Assembly (NCBI RefSeq): GCF_000236785.1
Contig: NZ_AGUF01000074.1
Span: forward strand, 62,001 to 126,000
Source of the DNA: Achromobacter arsenitoxydans SY8
Lineage (GTDB): Bacteria; Pseudomonadota; Gammaproteobacteria; Burkholderiales; Burkholderiaceae_B
Direction: 5' to 3'
DNA length: 64,000 nt
Positions 53,925-62,430 of the stretch are shown here, one piece after another. Within the stretch, counting starts at the first letter, position 1. Every line of letters begins with the position of its first letter. The notes beneath the pieces were generated by a model. That model did not search any database and was not told where the DNA came from. It saw only the letters and a program-made list of their open reading frames with translations. The position numbers and the translations under genes are program-made.

Positions 53925-54395
53925 ATGTCCAACACCACCCCGCTCGCCGCTCTTTATCAACGTGTCGTCCAGGAAGAGCTGGGCCTGGTTGCACAGGTGG
54001 ATGAAGACGGCGACGTGCTGTTCCGCCATCCCGATCTGGGCACCATGTACTTCAGCCTGACCGAGAAAGATCCGGAGTTCATGCGTCTGATCTACCCGAA
54101 CTTCGTCTCTGCCGAAGAGCTGGGCATGAGCAAGGACACCCTGCTGGAGGTGCTCAATACCGTCAACCACCGCTGCAAGGCCGTCAAGCTGACCCTTCCG
54201 CAAGGAGGCGGCGACGCGGCCAGCCGCGTGTCGGCGGCGATCGAGGCCGTTATCGCCGCAGCGGACCAGTTGCCGTCCGAAGACCTGCTGCGCGGCATTC
54301 TTGCGCGCTGCGTTTCCGCCATCCGTCATGGCGCCCGCGAGCTGCTCAAGGAGGCGCTCGAGCTGAAGGAGGGCGCCGCGCGATCGGCGGATTGA
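53925..54395 (+). CDS. Small acidic protein, YbjN/chaperone-like fold (unknown function)
   Basis: 156 residues with GGAG before the ATG. The alpha/beta pattern (ELGLVAQVDEDGDVLFRHPD, MYFSLTEKDPEFMRLIYPNF, TLLEVLNTVNHRCKAVKLTL) resembles YbjN or type III chaperone-like folds. The first half is strand-rich and the second half helical with a Glu/Leu-rich tail. No secretion signal. It starts a plus-strand unit divergent from the membrane-protein gene; T-rich sequence (GCGTTTTTTTCC) lies in the gap. Confidence 0.6.
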   Translation: MSNTTPLAALYQRVVQEELGLVAQVDEDGDVLFRHPDLGTMYFSLTEKDPEFMRLIYPNFVSAEELGMSKDTLLEVLNTVNHRCKAVKLTLPQGGGDAASRVSAAIEAVIAAADQLPSEDLLRGILARCVSAIRHGARELLKEALELKEGAARSAD

Positions 54396-54489
54396 ACGAT
54401 CCGCCGCGCGGCGGCGGTCACGCGCGGCCGGGGCGGCGCTTTGCGCCTACACTTGCCCCTTGCCTCGTCCAATCTCCATGGAACCCACG

Positions 54490-54936
54490 ATGACCGCTCG
54501 CGCCGCCTGCTTTCTGACCCTGATGATCCTGGCGGGCGCGGCCCATGCCGGTTCCGCGCCGGCGTCGCTGTCCTGCGTGTCGGAAAGCGGCAAGGTGGCG
54601 CTGGCTGGCGTCATCCCCTCGCCGTCGTCGGATGAACTGGCGCTGACGTTGACCTACGTCAAGTCCACGCTGAAGTTCACGTCCGACAATTCGCCCGGCT
54701 ACGTGGTGGCGAATTTTCCGCAGTCGGTATTCACACTGATCGCGCCGTACGACGGCCAGGCGCTGACCCTATACGCGCTGCCGTCCACGGTGGCGGTGAA
54801 AAAGAATGCGGACGGCGATATGGCGGGGGCTTTCCAGGCCAGGCTGCTGGCTCCGCGTCCCGGCGGCAAGGAGGCCAGCGGCTACGCCACGCCGCTGCAG
54901 GCCACGCTGAACTGCGACTACAAGTATTCGCTGTAG
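54490..54936 (+). CDS. Hypothetical secreted protein
   Basis: 148 residues. A signal peptide (ARAACFLTLMILAGAAHA) leads to a beta-rich domain with two cysteines that could pair (SLSCVSESGK and ATLNCDYKYSL near the end). I do not recognise the family. A terminator stands about 95 bases after the stop, so it seems to be transcribed alone or with the preceding gene. An in-frame ATG 12 bases upstream is possible. Confidence 0.65.
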   Translation: MTARAACFLTLMILAGAAHAGSAPASLSCVSESGKVALAGVIPSPSSDELALTLTYVKSTLKFTSDNSPGYVVANFPQSVFTLIAPYDGQALTLYALPSTVAVKKNADGDMAGAFQARLLAPRPGGKEASGYATPLQATLNCDYKYSL

Positions 54937-55031
54937 CGGCAAGCGCGGCGGCGCTCAGTGGGCAACAGGCTGCCGGGTGATGACAAATGACTTGACGCGG
55001 TGGGCAATTGAATTTGCCGCAGCGTTCATGC

Positions 55032-55080
55032 AGGCCGGAGTCTGAGATTACGCAAGTGCGTACAGAATCCGGCCTTTTTT
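55032..55080 (+). terminator. Intrinsic terminator downstream of the secreted protein gene
   Basis: AGGCCGG pairs with CCGGCCT, inner TCTG with CAGA, and six T follow. Confidence 0.8.
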
Positions 55081-55095
55081 CCGGCATAGTTTGTG

Positions 55096-55464
55096 ACGGC
55101 CTGGATCGGCCGGGTTCCGTCGCGAAGGCAGCATGGCTACACAATCGCAGTTTCCAGACCCTACGCGCGTGATTGCGCCACTATTCGCCGCAATTGCTGG
55201 ACATCCTGGCGGCCATTACCGCCAGCGCGCCCCTGCTTGCCTACGGCCCGTAAAACGGGGACGCCTAAGCCGTCGCGTCGCGTGGCGCGCAGCATCTGGT
55301 CACGTCCTTGCCCATTGTGGCTTTCGGCGTCTTTCGCTACATCTATCAACTGTACTGAGGCGGGTCGGGCGGGAAGCCCCTGCCGGGATCTGCTCGCCGG
55401 CAGCCAGATTCGCATCGTGGTGCTGGTCCGGGTGGCGGTAGTGGTTCTACTTGTGGGGACGTGA
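55096..55464 (+). pseudogene. Decayed C-terminal remnant of a UbiA-family prenyltransferase (decaprenyl-phosphate phosphoribosyltransferase-like)
   Basis: Three short stretches in two frames join into one recognisable C-terminus: QHGYTIAVSRPYARD, then RHYSPQLLDILAAITASAPL, then AQHLVTSLPIVAFGVFRYIY followed by RDLLAGSQIRIVVLVRVAVV. These follow the order of decaprenyl-phosphate phosphoribosyltransferase, including the typical FGxFRYxY segment. At least three in-frame stops and two frame changes interrupt it, and the N-terminal ~180 codons are missing. The intact enzyme would make polyprenyl-phospho-pentose. It lies just before the SMR-like gene. Confidence 0.7.
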
Positions 55465-55466
55465 AC

Positions 55467-55796
55467 ATGGCATATCTGTGGCTGATCCTCAGCGGGGCCT
55501 GCAGCGTGGCGGCCAGCGTGGCGCTCAAGGCCGCAGGCGCCGGTTCGGCGCAGGCGACCCTGACGGCGCAGGCGCTCCCCTACCTGGGCGCGGTCGGCGC
55601 ATACGGGCTGGGCTTCGCCCTCTACGCGCTGGCGCTGCGCCAGCTCGACTTGACCCTGGCCTACCCGCTCATGGTGGCGTGTGCGATCGTGGGCGTTTTT
55701 CTCTACGGCCTGGTGTCGGGCGCGGAATCCATCTCCGCCATGCGGATGGCGGGGGCGGCCTGCATCGCGGTCGGCGTCTTCCTGATGTCCCGATAG
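55467..55796 (+). CDS. SMR/EamA-type small four-span transporter, lipid-linked sugar flippase candidate
   Basis: 109 residues with four predicted spans (YLWLILSGACSVAASVALKA, LPYLGAVGAYGLGFALYALA, LTLAYPLMVACAIVGVFLYG, AGAACIAVGVFLM). It has the SMR LxLAYPLMVAxAIV signature. But the Glu that binds cationic drugs in EmrE (residue 14) is Ser here (GACSVAAS), so drug export is unlikely; ArnE/ArnF-like roles in moving undecaprenyl-linked sugars fit better. The ATG at 55467 is preferred over a GTG two codons earlier because of spacing to GGGG. Confidence 0.75.
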   Translation: MAYLWLILSGACSVAASVALKAAGAGSAQATLTAQALPYLGAVGAYGLGFALYALALRQLDLTLAYPLMVACAIVGVFLYGLVSGAESISAMRMAGAACIAVGVFLMSR

Positions 55797-55812
55797 GGCG
55801 CGCGAGCAATCC

Positions 55813-56952
55813 ATGAAACGCTTCTTCAGCAGTGCGGGCTATCGCTGGTTCCTGTTGTCCTGCGCCTATGTCGTGGTCGCGGCCGCCGTGATCAATGGCT
55901 TCTACACGAAATGGCGGCTCAATGATGGCCATCCGGCGTTGGGGCTGTCGCAGATGGTCGAAGGCACGGCCCATCGCCCCTACGTCTATCGCCAGTTGGT
56001 GCCGGCGTTGGCCAACGGCATCCAGGCGTTGCTGCCGCAGGCGACCGTGGCGCGCCTGTCCGAACGCCTGTCCGAACCGCGGCGCGTGAACAGCAGGTCG
56101 GGCCTGGCAATGCGCTATCCGGCTTCGGAAGCGCTGTCGCCCGCCGTCACCCTGCGCTACCACCTGGTCTACTACCTGACGTTCCTGGCCCTGCTGGCGG
56201 CGTTGTTCGTTATGCGGCGCGTATGCCTGCAAGCCGGGGCACCCGCGGCGTCCGCGACGGCTGCGCCCGCGGTGTTCGCGCTGATGCTGCCATTTTTCCT
56301 GACCGGAGGCGGCTATTTCTACGATTTCGTCGAGGTGCTTTTCATGATGAGCGCCATCGTGCTGGCGATGGGCGTCTCGCGTGGAACGCCGCTGCGCCTT
56401 GCTGCCCTGCTGGCGCTGGCGGGCCTGGCGGCCTGGAACAAGGAAGCCTTCCTCTTTTTCACGCCGGCCCTGTACCCGCTGCTGCGCCGCAATCTGTCGC
56501 GAATTCAGGCGGCCGGGCTGGTGACGCTGCTGATGTTCATCTGCGGCTGCGTGTATCTGGCGCTTCGCACGCGCTATGCGGGCAATCCCGGATCGACCGC
56601 GGATTTTCAGCTTTGGGACAACTTGCGCTTCTACGTCGACCCGGGCAATTGGCTGCGCACGGAAAACACCTACGGCGTGCTGTTGCCGCGTAGTTTTAGC
56701 CTGGTGGGCCTGCTGGCGTTTGCCGGCATCGCCGTCAACGGCTGGACGCGCCTGGCGCCGGCCCTGCGCCGGCACGCGAAGCTGGTGCTGGCCATCAACC
56801 TGCCGCTGTTCGTGCTGTTCTGCTCGCCCGGCGAAATGCGCAACCTGAGCATGCTGTATCCGTCCCTGTTGTGCCTGCTGGCGCTCGCACTGGCCAAATG
56901 GATGGCGCCGCAGTCCGGCGCGAATCCCGGCGCAACCCTGGAAGTTCGATGA
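55813..56952 (+). CDS. Polytopic membrane protein, paralogue A
   Basis: 379 residues, about eight to nine membrane spans (YRWFLLSCAYVVVAAAVING, YLTFLALLAALFVM, LAALLALAGLAAW, LVTLLMFICGCVYLAL). The periplasmic loop HRPYVYRQLVPALANGIQAL and the charged SGLAMRYPASEA segment are conserved with the next gene. Size and topology suggest a GT-C-type glycosyltransferase, but no catalytic motif is provable. It follows the SMR-like gene by 16 bases and overlaps the next gene by 4. Confidence 0.7.
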   Translation: MKRFFSSAGYRWFLLSCAYVVVAAAVINGFYTKWRLNDGHPALGLSQMVEGTAHRPYVYRQLVPALANGIQALLPQATVARLSERLSEPRRVNSRSGLAMRYPASEALSPAVTLRYHLVYYLTFLALLAALFVMRRVCLQAGAPAASATAAPAVFALMLPFFLTGGGYFYDFVEVLFMMSAIVLAMGVSRGTPLRLAALLALAGLAAWNKEAFLFFTPALYPLLRRNLSRIQAAGLVTLLMFICGCVYLALRTRYAGNPGSTADFQLWDNLRFYVDPGNWLRTENTYGVLLPRSFSLVGLLAFAGIAVNGWTRLAPALRRHAKLVLAINLPLFVLFCSPGEMRNLSMLYPSLLCLLALALAKWMAPQSGANPGATLEVR

Positions 56953-58097
56953 TCCGTTTTTTCAATAGCGTGGGCTACCGCCGCTTCCTGTTGGCCCTGC
57001 TTTACGTGATGGTCGCCGCCGCGGCGTTCAATGGGTTCTATACGAAGTGGCGATTGAACGACGGCCGCGCCCCGCAATCGCTGGCTTCGATGGTGGACGG
57101 CACGGCATACCGGCCCTATGTCTACCGGCAATTCGCGCCTGCTATCGCCAATGGCATACAGGCCCTGCTGCCAGCAGCGACGGTCGAACGCCTCTCCGAG
57201 CGGCTGGCGGACCCGCGGCGCGTGAACAGCCGGTCGGGGCTGGCGATGCGCTACCCGGCCTCCGAGGCCATGCTGGCGCCGGTCACGCTGCGCTATCACA
57301 TCGTCTATTACCTGACTTTCCTGGCACTGCTCGGGTCTCTGTTCGCGATGCGCGCGCTGTGCCTGAGGGCGGGGGCAAGCGCGCCGGCGGCAACGGCCGC
57401 GCCCCTGGTCGTCGCCTTGCTGCTGCCGTTCTACCTGACCGAAGGCGGCTACTTCTACGATTTCTTCGAATTGCTGTTCATGGCCTGTGCGATGCTGCTG
57501 GCCTGGCGCATTCCCGTGGAAGCGCCGGTCCGCGCGGCGGCGCGCCTGGGCTTGCTGGCCATCGTTGCCGCCATCGCTAGCTGGAACAAGGAGGCATTCT
57601 TCTTCTTCGCGGCGACGCTGTATCCGATCCTGCGGCTGAGCCTGTCGCGGATCAAGGCGGCTGGCGTCGTGGGCATTCTGGTGTTCATCTGCGGCTGCGT
57701 GTATCTGGCGCTGCGCGTGCGCTACGCGGGCAACCCTGGCGGTACGGTTAGTTTTCAGCCGGGCGCGAATCTGATCTATTTCCTGGACCCGGGCAATTGG
57801 TTCCGCACAGAAAGCACCTACGGTATCGCGCTGCCCAAGGGCTTGAGCGCCGTGATGGTGCTGATGATCGCGGGCGTGGCCGCCACGGGCTGGGGCCGTC
57901 TGCCGGCGGCATTCCGCCTGCACGTGCTGGCGGCCCTGGCCGTCAATGTTCAGTTGTTCCTGCTGTTTGCCGCCGAGGGCGAGGCGCGCAATCTCAGCAT
58001 GCTGTATCCCTCGCTGCTGGTCCTGATGGCGATGGCCCTGACGGCGTGGATGAAGGTTGCCGCGCCTTTCGCCGCGGGCAGCGCAGCAAGGGCCTAG
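56949..58097 (+). CDS. Polytopic membrane protein, paralogue B
   Basis: 382 residues. About half of its residues match the preceding gene in order (YRRFLLALLYVMVAAAAFNG, FYTKWRLNDGRAPQSL, YRPYVYRQFAPAIANGIQAL, FICGCVYLALRVRYAGNPG), so this is a tandem duplication. The start is set by the ATGA overlap. Same topology and the same uncertainty about function as paralogue A. Confidence 0.7.
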   Translation: MIRFFNSVGYRRFLLALLYVMVAAAAFNGFYTKWRLNDGRAPQSLASMVDGTAYRPYVYRQFAPAIANGIQALLPAATVERLSERLADPRRVNSRSGLAMRYPASEAMLAPVTLRYHIVYYLTFLALLGSLFAMRALCLRAGASAPAATAAPLVVALLLPFYLTEGGYFYDFFELLFMACAMLLAWRIPVEAPVRAAARLGLLAIVAAIASWNKEAFFFFAATLYPILRLSLSRIKAAGVVGILVFICGCVYLALRVRYAGNPGGTVSFQPGANLIYFLDPGNWFRTESTYGIALPKGLSAVMVLMIAGVAATGWGRLPAAFRLHVLAALAVNVQLFLLFAAEGEARNLSMLYPSLLVLMAMALTAWMKVAAPFAAGSAARA

Positions 58098-58270
58098 CGG
58101 CCTGGAATTCGAGCGCTAGCCGCACGCGTTTCTCCGCAGGTTGCACCTGCGCGGCGTGCGCGCAGCGGCGGGTTTCACCTGTTCTTACGCGAGCGCAGGG
58201 ATTACCCGCGAGTTTGGACTTGCCGTGGGTTATCCCTAGTTGAGTCGCGCAGCAACCCGTCGATATCCTT

Positions 58271-58280
58271 TGGTTAACCA
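58271..58280. promoter_or_regulatory. Perfect palindrome TGGTTAACCA before the ABC transporter operon
   Basis: A 10-bp perfect palindrome, 65 bases before the permease start. It resembles the 11-bp TGGTTAAACCA at 25489-25499 ahead of the capsule operon. Possible operator. Confidence 0.35.
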
Positions 58281-58344
58281 GAGGGGCCAAAGAGTCTCCG
58301 GAGGAGTTTCAAACAGAGCCGGCAGTTGCTGAAAGGAACCGGAT

Positions 58345-59208
58345 TTGCATAGCGCGCCTCCTTTGAACTCAGCCGTCGCGGCCTCGCGGGAAAAGCCATT
58401 GCGCGTGATCCCGTGGGCCACGTGGCTGCACCGCGTCTTCGTCGTCCTCATGTATGCGTTCATGCTCAGCCCCATCGTGCTGGTGGTCTGGCTGAGCTTC
58501 TTCAAAGACGCCATCCTTTACTTCCCGCCATCCGGCTACACGCTGTCCTGGTACGTGAAAGCCTGGGAGAACCCGGCGTTCGTCAATGGATTCCTGTTCA
58601 GTTTGCAGGTGTCGCTGGTGGCCGCGTTCATCGGCGTGGCGATGGGCGTGCTGGCCGCGGTCGCCATCGCCCGCTACCGCTTCCTGGGCAGCAAGGGCGT
58701 CAACACGCTGCTGCTGTCTCCGCTGCTGATTCCCGGCATCGTCGCGGGCGTGGGCATCTACCTGTTCTACCTGCGCGCCGAAGAGGTGCTGGATCAGGAT
58801 CTGGTCGGCACCTTCGGCGGCTTGGTCATCGCCCACGTGTGCCTGACGATTCCCTGGACCGTGCGTCTTGTCACGGCGGGCATGGCGGGGCTGGACGGCT
58901 CCATCGAGGAAGCGGCGCGCAACCTCGGCGCCAGCGCGCCGGTGGCATTCATGCGCGTGACACTGCCGATGCTGCGGCCGTCCATCGTCGCGGCCGCGCT
59001 GTTCAGCTTCGTCGTGTCCTTTGAAAACCTGGAACTGTCGCTGTCGCTGGTGGGCCCGGGCCGGACCACGCTGCCCATCGCGATCATGCAGTACCTCGAA
59101 TTCAATCTGGACCCGACCATCGCGTCGGTGGCCTCCGTGCAAATCCTGCTGTTGGGCATCATCATGCTTGTGACCGACCGCTATGTGAAACTGAGTCAGG
59201 TGGTGTAA
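58345..59208 (+). CDS. ABC transporter permease, PotC-type
   Basis: 287 residues from a TTG start with GAAAGGA upstream; the next in-frame ATG would cut into the first span. Six spans and the EAA loop (EEAARNLGASAPVAFMRVTL) of the spermidine/putrescine transporter permease family. It is first in a permease-ATPase-permease-amidohydrolase-amidohydrolase operon, with 3 bases to the next gene. Confidence 0.9.
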   Translation: MHSAPPLNSAVAASREKPLRVIPWATWLHRVFVVLMYAFMLSPIVLVVWLSFFKDAILYFPPSGYTLSWYVKAWENPAFVNGFLFSLQVSLVAAFIGVAMGVLAAVAIARYRFLGSKGVNTLLLSPLLIPGIVAGVGIYLFYLRAEEVLDQDLVGTFGGLVIAHVCLTIPWTVRLVTAGMAGLDGSIEEAARNLGASAPVAFMRVTLPMLRPSIVAAALFSFVVSFENLELSLSLVGPGRTTLPIAIMQYLEFNLDPTIASVASVQILLLGIIMLVTDRYVKLSQVV

Positions 59209-59211
59209 GAA

Positions 59212-60258
59212 ATGGCGAAGGTCTCGATCGAAAACATCCGCAAGCAGTTTGGCGCGGCAGTGGCGGTGTCGGATTTTTCCCTGGAAATCGCGGAAGGCGA
59301 ACTGGTTACGTTCCTGGGGCCCAGCGGCTGCGGCAAGACGACGACGCTGCGGATGATCGCCGGTTTCATCACGCCCACGGCCGGGCGCATCCGCATCGGC
59401 GAAACCGACGTCACGCGGCTGCCCGTGCACAAGCGGGACACAGGCATGGTGTTTCAGCGCTACGCGCTGTTTCCGCACATGACGGTGGCCGAGAACGTGG
59501 CGTTCGGGCTGGAGATGCACAAGGTTCCGAAATCGGACCGCGACGCTCGCATCCGGCGCGTGCTGGACATGGTGCGCATGACTGAACTGCGCGAACGCTA
59601 TCCGCGCCAGCTTTCCGGCGGGCAGCAGCAGCGCGTGGCGATTGCGCGCGCGCTGGCCATCGAACCCAAGGTCTTCCTGCTGGATGAGCCGCTGTCCAAC
59701 CTGGATGCGAAGCTGCGCCTGGAGGTCCGCGAGGAGATCCGCGCCCTGCAGCAGCGCCTGGGCCTGACTACCGTATTCGTTACGCACGACCAGGAAGAGG
59801 CGCTGGCGATCGCCGACCGCATGGCCATCATGCACGACGGCATCGTGCAGCAGGTGGGCGCGCCCGACACGCTGTACGAGCGTCCGGCAAATCTTTTCGT
59901 GGCGGACTTCCTGGGCAAGATGAACGTCTTTACCGGACGCGGCCAGGCGGACAATACCTTCCAGACCAAGGCGGGCCAGCAGATCGCCGCGCCGGGCGGC
60001 GGCGGCGCGACGCATGTGGGGGTGCGGCCCGAGCGGGTCCGCCTGCAGGACCAGCCTACGGGCGCCAATGCGCTGGCGGGCGTGGTCGAATCGTCGCTGT
60101 ACCTGGGATCGGTGCTGGAGGTGCGGGTGCAGCTCGACGGCGGCGATCGCATGATCAGCCAGATCGTCAATGGTGGCGCGCGCGGCGCGCCGCCGGCGCC
60201 GGGCGCGCGCGTCTATGCGTGCTTCGAGCCCGACGACTGCGTTGCGTTCACGCAATAG
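59212..60258 (+). CDS. ABC transporter ATP-binding protein, PotA-type
   Basis: 348 residues. Walker [12 protein letters not shown]-loop [13 protein letters not shown], signature LSGGQQQR, Walker [13 protein letters not shown] and the H-loop [14 protein letters not shown] are intact. A C-terminal TOBE-like regulatory domain follows (about residues 270-345). It powers import through the flanking permeases. Confidence 0.95.
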   Translation: MAKVSIENIRKQFGAAVAVSDFSLEIAEGELVTFLGPSGCGKTTTLRMIAGFITPTAGRIRIGETDVTRLPVHKRDTGMVFQRYALFPHMTVAENVAFGLEMHKVPKSDRDARIRRVLDMVRMTELRERYPRQLSGGQQQRVAIARALAIEPKVFLLDEPLSNLDAKLRLEVREEIRALQQRLGLTTVFVTHDQEEALAIADRMAIMHDGIVQQVGAPDTLYERPANLFVADFLGKMNVFTGRGQADNTFQTKAGQQIAAPGGGGATHVGVRPERVRLQDQPTGANALAGVVESSLYLGSVLEVRVQLDGGDRMISQIVNGGARGAPPAPGARVYACFEPDDCVAFTQ

Positions 60259-60267
60259 GGGGGCGCG

Positions 60268-61149
60268 ATGACGACCGCAACGCAGGACGGACGCCCCAGC
60301 CGCTGGCTGGGCCCGGGGCTGGCGTTTCCGGCCTCGCTGGTGGTGCTGGTGATCATCATGATTCCCATCCTCCAGCTGGCGCGCTACAGCTTCAATCATT
60401 TCGATCCCGTCGAGATGATGCAGACCGCCTTTACCTTCGAAAATTACGCCAAATTCTTTGGCGATCCCTACTATCGCGACATCTTCTTCACGACCCTGGG
60501 CGTCGCCGCGCTGTGCACGGTGCTGGCGCTGGTGCTGGGATTTCCGGTGGCGTATTTCCTGGCGCGTACGCAAAGCCGGTACAAGAGCCTCTTCGTGATC
60601 CTGCTGGTGTTTCCTTTGATGGTCGGAAACGTGGTGCGGGCGGCCGGGTGGATGGTTGCGCTGGGCAACGCCGGCGTCGTCAACGCCGTGCTGCAGGGGC
60701 TGGGCCTTATCGACAAGCCGCTGACGCTGATGTACACGCCGACGGCCGTCGTGATCGGCACCACCGCCGTCGTCATGCCCTACCTGATCCTGACGCTGCA
60801 AAGCGTGCTGGAAGGCATGGACCTGTCGGTGGAAGAGGCCGCGCGCAATGTGGGCGCCAGCTTCTTCACCACCTTCCGCCGCATCGTGCTGCCCATTGCC
60901 GCGCCGGGCGTGGCGGCCGGCACCATGCTGGTGTTCATCCTGTGCATGAATGCGTACGCCACCCCGGTGCTGCTGGGCGGCTCCGGCCTGACCATGATGG
61001 CGCCGGCGCTGTACGACCAGATCACCAAGGCCTCGAACTGGCCGTTCGGCGCCGCGCTGGCCGTCATCCTGGTCTGCGGCACGCTCGTTATCGCGCTGTT
61101 TTCGAACTGGCTGATCCACCGCCGCTATATCAAGACCATGGCGTCCTGA
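60268..61149 (+). CDS. ABC transporter permease, PotB-type
   Basis: 293 residues. Six spans (LVVLVIIMIPILQLARYSF, TVLALVLGFPVAYFLA and others) with the EAA loop EEAARNVGASFFTTFRRIVL. It pairs with the PotC-type permease at 58345. It ends 28 bases before the first amidohydrolase. Confidence 0.92.
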   Translation: MTTATQDGRPSRWLGPGLAFPASLVVLVIIMIPILQLARYSFNHFDPVEMMQTAFTFENYAKFFGDPYYRDIFFTTLGVAALCTVLALVLGFPVAYFLARTQSRYKSLFVILLVFPLMVGNVVRAAGWMVALGNAGVVNAVLQGLGLIDKPLTLMYTPTAVVIGTTAVVMPYLILTLQSVLEGMDLSVEEAARNVGASFFTTFRRIVLPIAAPGVAAGTMLVFILCMNAYATPVLLGGSGLTMMAPALYDQITKASNWPFGAALAVILVCGTLVIALFSNWLIHRRYIKTMAS

Positions 61150-61177
61150 TCACGATCCCACAACAAGGAAATCCTCC

Positions 61178-62425
61178 ATGTCCGCTGTGTTGTTCAAGAA
61201 TGCGAACCTTCTCGATCCCCTGCAGCCCGACCTGCTGGAAGGGCACCATGTGCTGGTGGAGGACGGCGTCATCAAGGAAGTGTCGGACAAGCCGATTGGC
61301 GCAGCCAGCGCCCGCGTGATCGACGCCGCGGGCCGCACGCTGATGCCTGGGCTGATCGACCTGCACGTGCATGTGCTGGCCACGCAGCTGAATCTGAGCA
61401 CGCAAGGCGTGCTGCCCGACGCACTGGTCATGATGCGGGCGGTGCCCATCATGGCGGCGATGCTGCGACGCGGTTTCACTACTGTGCGCGACGCAGGCGG
61501 GGCGGGCTGGGGCCTGAAATGCGCGGTCAACGAAGGCACAGTAAAGGGGCCGCGCCTGTTCATCTCGGGCCGCGCCATCAGCCAGACCGGCGGCCATGGC
61601 GATCCGCGCCCGCGCTCCGATCACCTGCGCCCTATGAGCTTCTGCGGCTGCTGCTTCCGGGCCGGCGATATCGGCCGGGTGGCCGACGGCATCGACGACG
61701 TGCGCAAGGCCGTGCGCCAAGAGCTGCAGATGGGCGCGGACCAGATCAAGATGATGGCGTCCGGCGGCGTGGCGTCGCCTACTGATCCCATCGCCTCCTA
61801 CGGCTATTCGGAAGAAGAGATCCGCGTCATCGTCGACGAGGCGGCCAGCCGCCAGACCTATGTGATGGCGCATTCGTACACGGCGGACGCGATCGAGCGC
61901 GCCATCCGCAACGGCGTGCGCACCATCGAGCACGGCAACCTGGTGGATGAGCGCGTGGCGCGGTTCATGGCGGAGAAGGGCGCCTTCGTGGTGCCGACGC
62001 TGGTCACCTACGAGGCGCTGGCCAATGAAGGGGCCGACTACGGCCTGCCGCCCGATTCCGTCGCGAAGATCGCCACCGTGCGAACCGCCGGCCTGCACTC
62101 GCTGGAAATCTACAAGAAGGCCGGCGTGAAGATAGGCTACGGCTCCGATCTGCTGGGGCCGTCGCAGCGCCTGCAGAGCGACGAGTTCCGTATCCGCCGC
62201 GAGGTGCTGTCCGCGCAGGAAGTCATCCAGTGCGCCACCACCACCGCCGCCGAAGTGCTGAACCAGGTGGGCCAGCTGGGCCGCATCCAGACCGGCGCGC
62301 TGGCGGACGTGCTGCTGGTGGATGGCAATCCGTACCGCGACCTGTCCTGCCTGCTGGGGCAGGGCGAACACATCGACCTCATCATGAAGGGCGGGGAAAT
62401 CGAACACAACGGACTGGGGGTGTAA
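61178..62425 (+). CDS. Metal-dependent amidohydrolase (imidazolonepropionase-like)
   Basis: 415 residues. Amidohydrolase features: IDLHVHVLATQ (HxH metal ligands), QIKMMASGGVASP (the Lys that may be carboxylated), MAHSYTADAIE, TIEHGNLVD and GYGSDLLGPS (Asp ligand). Members hydrolyse cyclic amides or dipeptide-like amides. Together with the transporter it suggests uptake and cleavage of an amide-containing compound. Confidence 0.9.
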   Translation: MSAVLFKNANLLDPLQPDLLEGHHVLVEDGVIKEVSDKPIGAASARVIDAAGRTLMPGLIDLHVHVLATQLNLSTQGVLPDALVMMRAVPIMAAMLRRGFTTVRDAGGAGWGLKCAVNEGTVKGPRLFISGRAISQTGGHGDPRPRSDHLRPMSFCGCCFRAGDIGRVADGIDDVRKAVRQELQMGADQIKMMASGGVASPTDPIASYGYSEEEIRVIVDEAASRQTYVMAHSYTADAIERAIRNGVRTIEHGNLVDERVARFMAEKGAFVVPTLVTYEALANEGADYGLPPDSVAKIATVRTAGLHSLEIYKKAGVKIGYGSDLLGPSQRLQSDEFRIRREVLSAQEVIQCATTTAAEVLNQVGQLGRIQTGALADVLLVDGNPYRDLSCLLGQGEHIDLIMKGGEIEHNGLGV

Positions 62426-62430
62426 GCGCC

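Noticed and set aside
58369-61119. Minus-strand open frame of about 916 codons opposite the ABC transporter
   Set aside because: Exactly antisense to three intact transporter genes with Walker and EAA motifs; composition is an Arg/His/Gln-rich artefact.
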